In this document: positions 39,099 to 40,487 of the stretch, piece by piece
Layout: each line of letters begins with the position of its first letter
Position numbering within the stretch: the stretch's first letter is position 1
Source of the DNA: SIG454 sp045578465
Lineage (GTDB): Bacteria; Bacillota; Clostridia; Monoglobales; Monoglobaceae
Reading direction: 5' to 3'
NCBI GenBank assembly: GCA_045578465.1
Contig: JAZNKJ010000012.1
Span: 1-40,487 of the forward strand
Length of the DNA: 40,487 nt
The notes under the pieces: generated by a model
What the model was told of the DNA's origin: nothing
The model's database searches: none
What the model saw: only the letters and a program-made list of their open reading frames with translations
Program-made: the position numbers and the translations under genes

Positions 39099-40487
39099 TT
39101 ATTCGTCAAGGAGAGACATTTGTTCATAGCCTGTGTCGTCTTCTCTTAAAAACGCACCTTTTGCAGGAATATTTTTAGTTCTGTAATGGCTTACATTTTT
39201 GATGCCTGCCTCCCCTAAAAGTTTAAGGTCAGACACAACGCTTCCCTTTTTAGGAACCATAACGGCAACGCCCTGAGAGTTCTTTGTTGCCTTTTCCGCA
39301 ATTGCAGAGGTGTTAAAAACAAGGGCTTTGCCTATACTGCTCATCGCCACCATATCAGTATCTTCTAAGATATGAATAATCTTAACCGTTGGGGATTTTA
39401 ATGAGAATGCGCTTGTAAGCTTCTTTCTGTTCTGCTTGGTTTCATAGGCTTTAAGAGGAATCTTTGCCATTTTTCCGTTTTCAAAGGCAAAAATGAGATG
39501 GCCTTTAAAGTCCTCTGTTGCTACCATACCGAGGGTGTTTTCGCTGTTTCCCATACCCATAAGGTTAGGGATAAATTCACCCATCTGACTTGCCTTACAG
39601 TCAGGAATATTATTCGCCTTAATCTTATATGCGTCTCCGCTGTCGGAGAAGAAAATAACCTCGCATTTATTACTGCATTCAATTTCCTGAATAATCTCGT
39701 CATCTTCTTTGAGCTTATGCTCTCCGCTTGTCCTTAGAGATACGAGAGATATTTTCTTTATATAGTTTCCTTTTGTTCGGAAAAGCTTAACCTGGTAATC
39801 AGGGATTTCCTCTTCCTCGGAAATTTCAACGACCTCGTCTTCATAAATAATTCCCGTTTTTCTTTCTGTGCCGAACTTTTTGGAAATTTCTTTAAGCTGT
39901 TTCTCAATAAGTCTTTCAATTTTTGCGTTGCTTGAAAGGGTAGCGGAAAGCTCTGCAATCTCCTTTTCAAGAGCCGCAATTTCTTCGGTTTTCTTTAAGA
40001 TGTATTCTTTATTGAGGTTACGGAGCTTGATCTCCGCAACGAACTCTGCCTGAATTTCGTCAATATCGAAGCCTTTCATAAGGTTTGGAACAACCATTTC
40101 GTCTTCTTCGGTTTCACGGACAATCTTAACCGCTTTATCAATATCTAAAAGTATTTTTTCAAGGCCTCTTAAAAGGTGGAGTTTATCGCTCTTTTTATCA
40201 ATATCAAATCTTAATGAACGCTTGATACAGTTCTTTCTGAATCTGAGCCATTCGCAGAGGATATCGCTTACGCCAAGCACCATAGGAGAGCCTTCAACCA
40301 ATATGTTAAAGTTACAGCCAAAGCTATCTTGAAGAGGGGTTACCTTATAGAGCTTTGTCATAAACTTTTCAGGGTCAGTGCCTTTTTTAAGGTCAATTGT
40401 TATTTTAAGACCCATTTTATCCGTTTCGTCACGGATATCGGAAATTTCTTTTAGCTTTCCGCCCTTTATAAGCTCAACTATCTTTTC
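39099..40487 (-). CDS. DNA topoisomerase (ATP-hydrolysing) subunit A, partial (GyrA/ParC family)
   Basis: The 5' end of the gene lies beyond the window; the frame is open to 40487 and continues upstream, giving at least 462 residues. Visible are the tail of the breakage-reunion domain, with EYSDxxR-type ISDIRDETDKMGLKITIDLK, QDSFGCNFNILVEG and DILCEWLRFRKNCIKRSL, a coiled coil (about 40% in, KTEEIAALEKEIAELSATL), and a C-terminal beta-pinwheel of repeats such as FSDSGDAYKIKANNIPD and MSSIGKALVFNTSAI. No glutamine-rich GyrA box is found, so it may be a topoisomerase IV-type (ParC) or divergent paralogue rather than gyrase. It ends MSLLDE. Confidence 0.88.
   Translation of the reverse strand, partial: EKIVELIKGGKLKEISDIRDETDKMGLKITIDLKKGTDPEKFMTKLYKVTPLQDSFGCNFNILVEGSPMVLGVSDILCEWLRFRKNCIKRSLRFDIDKKSDKLHLLRGLEKILLDIDKAVKIVRETEEDEMVVPNLMKGFDIDEIQAEFVAEIKLRNLNKEYILKKTEEIAALEKEIAELSATLSSNAKIERLIEKQLKEISKKFGTERKTGIIYEDEVVEISEEEEIPDYQVKLFRTKGNYIKKISLVSLRTSGEHKLKEDDEIIQEIECSNKCEVIFFSDSGDAYKIKANNIPDCKASQMGEFIPNLMGMGNSENTLGMVATEDFKGHLIFAFENGKMAKIPLKAYETKQNRKKLTSAFSLKSPTVKIIHILEDTDMVAMSSIGKALVFNTSAIAEKATKNSQGVAVMVPKKGSVVSDLKLLGEAGIKNVSHYRTKNIPAKGAFLREDDTGYEQMSLLDE

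Overview
The window reads as a chromosomal segment of an anaerobic, low-GC, endospore-lineage Firmicute of the Clostridia type. The evidence is the AT-rich sequence with sigma-A promoters and strong AGGAGG-type ribosome binding sites, sporulation-linked genes (gerW/ytfJ, a dacF-type D,D-carboxypeptidase, yunB), electron-bifurcating transhydrogenase genes (nfnAB), a sodium-pumping biotin decarboxylase operon, and a Min system that includes MinE. The species cannot be named from the sequence. Almost everything lies on the minus strand; only the left edge (1-770) and a two-gene unit at 34.0-35.1 kb are on the plus strand.

Layout by region. (1) 1-770: a symmetrical divergent promoter/operator, a 66-residue cysteine protein and a DUF1492/ArpU-like region-4 protein; this looks like a prophage or mobile-element edge. 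(2) 803-1740: a pnuC-type vitamin B3 transporter behind a structured leader and a tRNA-Pro(CGG). (3) 1741-15949: one long minus-strand array read as nfnA, nfnB, nudF, zapA, U32 peptidase-like gene, NusG-domain-II gene, Gx transporter, maf, mreB, mreC, mreD, mrdA, minC, minD, minE and mgsA, ending at a clear terminator, then tcdA. A strong promoter lies before nfnA and a second before minD. (4) 15965-23160: a BaiN/HI0933-type flavoprotein and a biotin-dependent Na+ decarboxylase operon with two different carboxyltransferase subunits (MmdA-like and OadA-like) sharing one biotin carrier, one gamma and one beta subunit; rluB heads the operon. (5) 23198-28847: lysA, site-2 protease, scpA, scpB, DUF2953, gerW and dacF. 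(6) 28849-33943: a PLP-dependent Orn/Lys/Arg decarboxylase-family gene, two acyltransferase-type genes and three unrecognised secreted or membrane proteins; this is the most accessory-looking part. (7) 34.0-36.2 kb: EamA transporter plus DUF6472 small protein, then GtrA and LOG genes. (8) 36.2-40.5 kb: ligA, a highly structured intergenic region, yunB, and the 3' part of a type II topoisomerase A-subunit gene cut by the window edge.

How the genes work together: the central array combines elongation (MreBCD and PBP2), septum placement (MinCDE, ZapA, Maf) and redox or nucleotide housekeeping in one long probable transcript. The decarboxylase operon would couple decarboxylation of a carboxy-acyl-CoA and/or a 2-oxo acid to Na+ export, or carry out transcarboxylation. 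No complete defence system, CRISPR array, insertion sequence or rRNA gene is visible. The less explained signals are the mirrored operator at the left edge, the structured pnuC leader, the terminator that overlaps the dacF start region, the structured region between yunB and ligA, and the unknown membrane/secreted gene pair at 32.4-33.9 kb.
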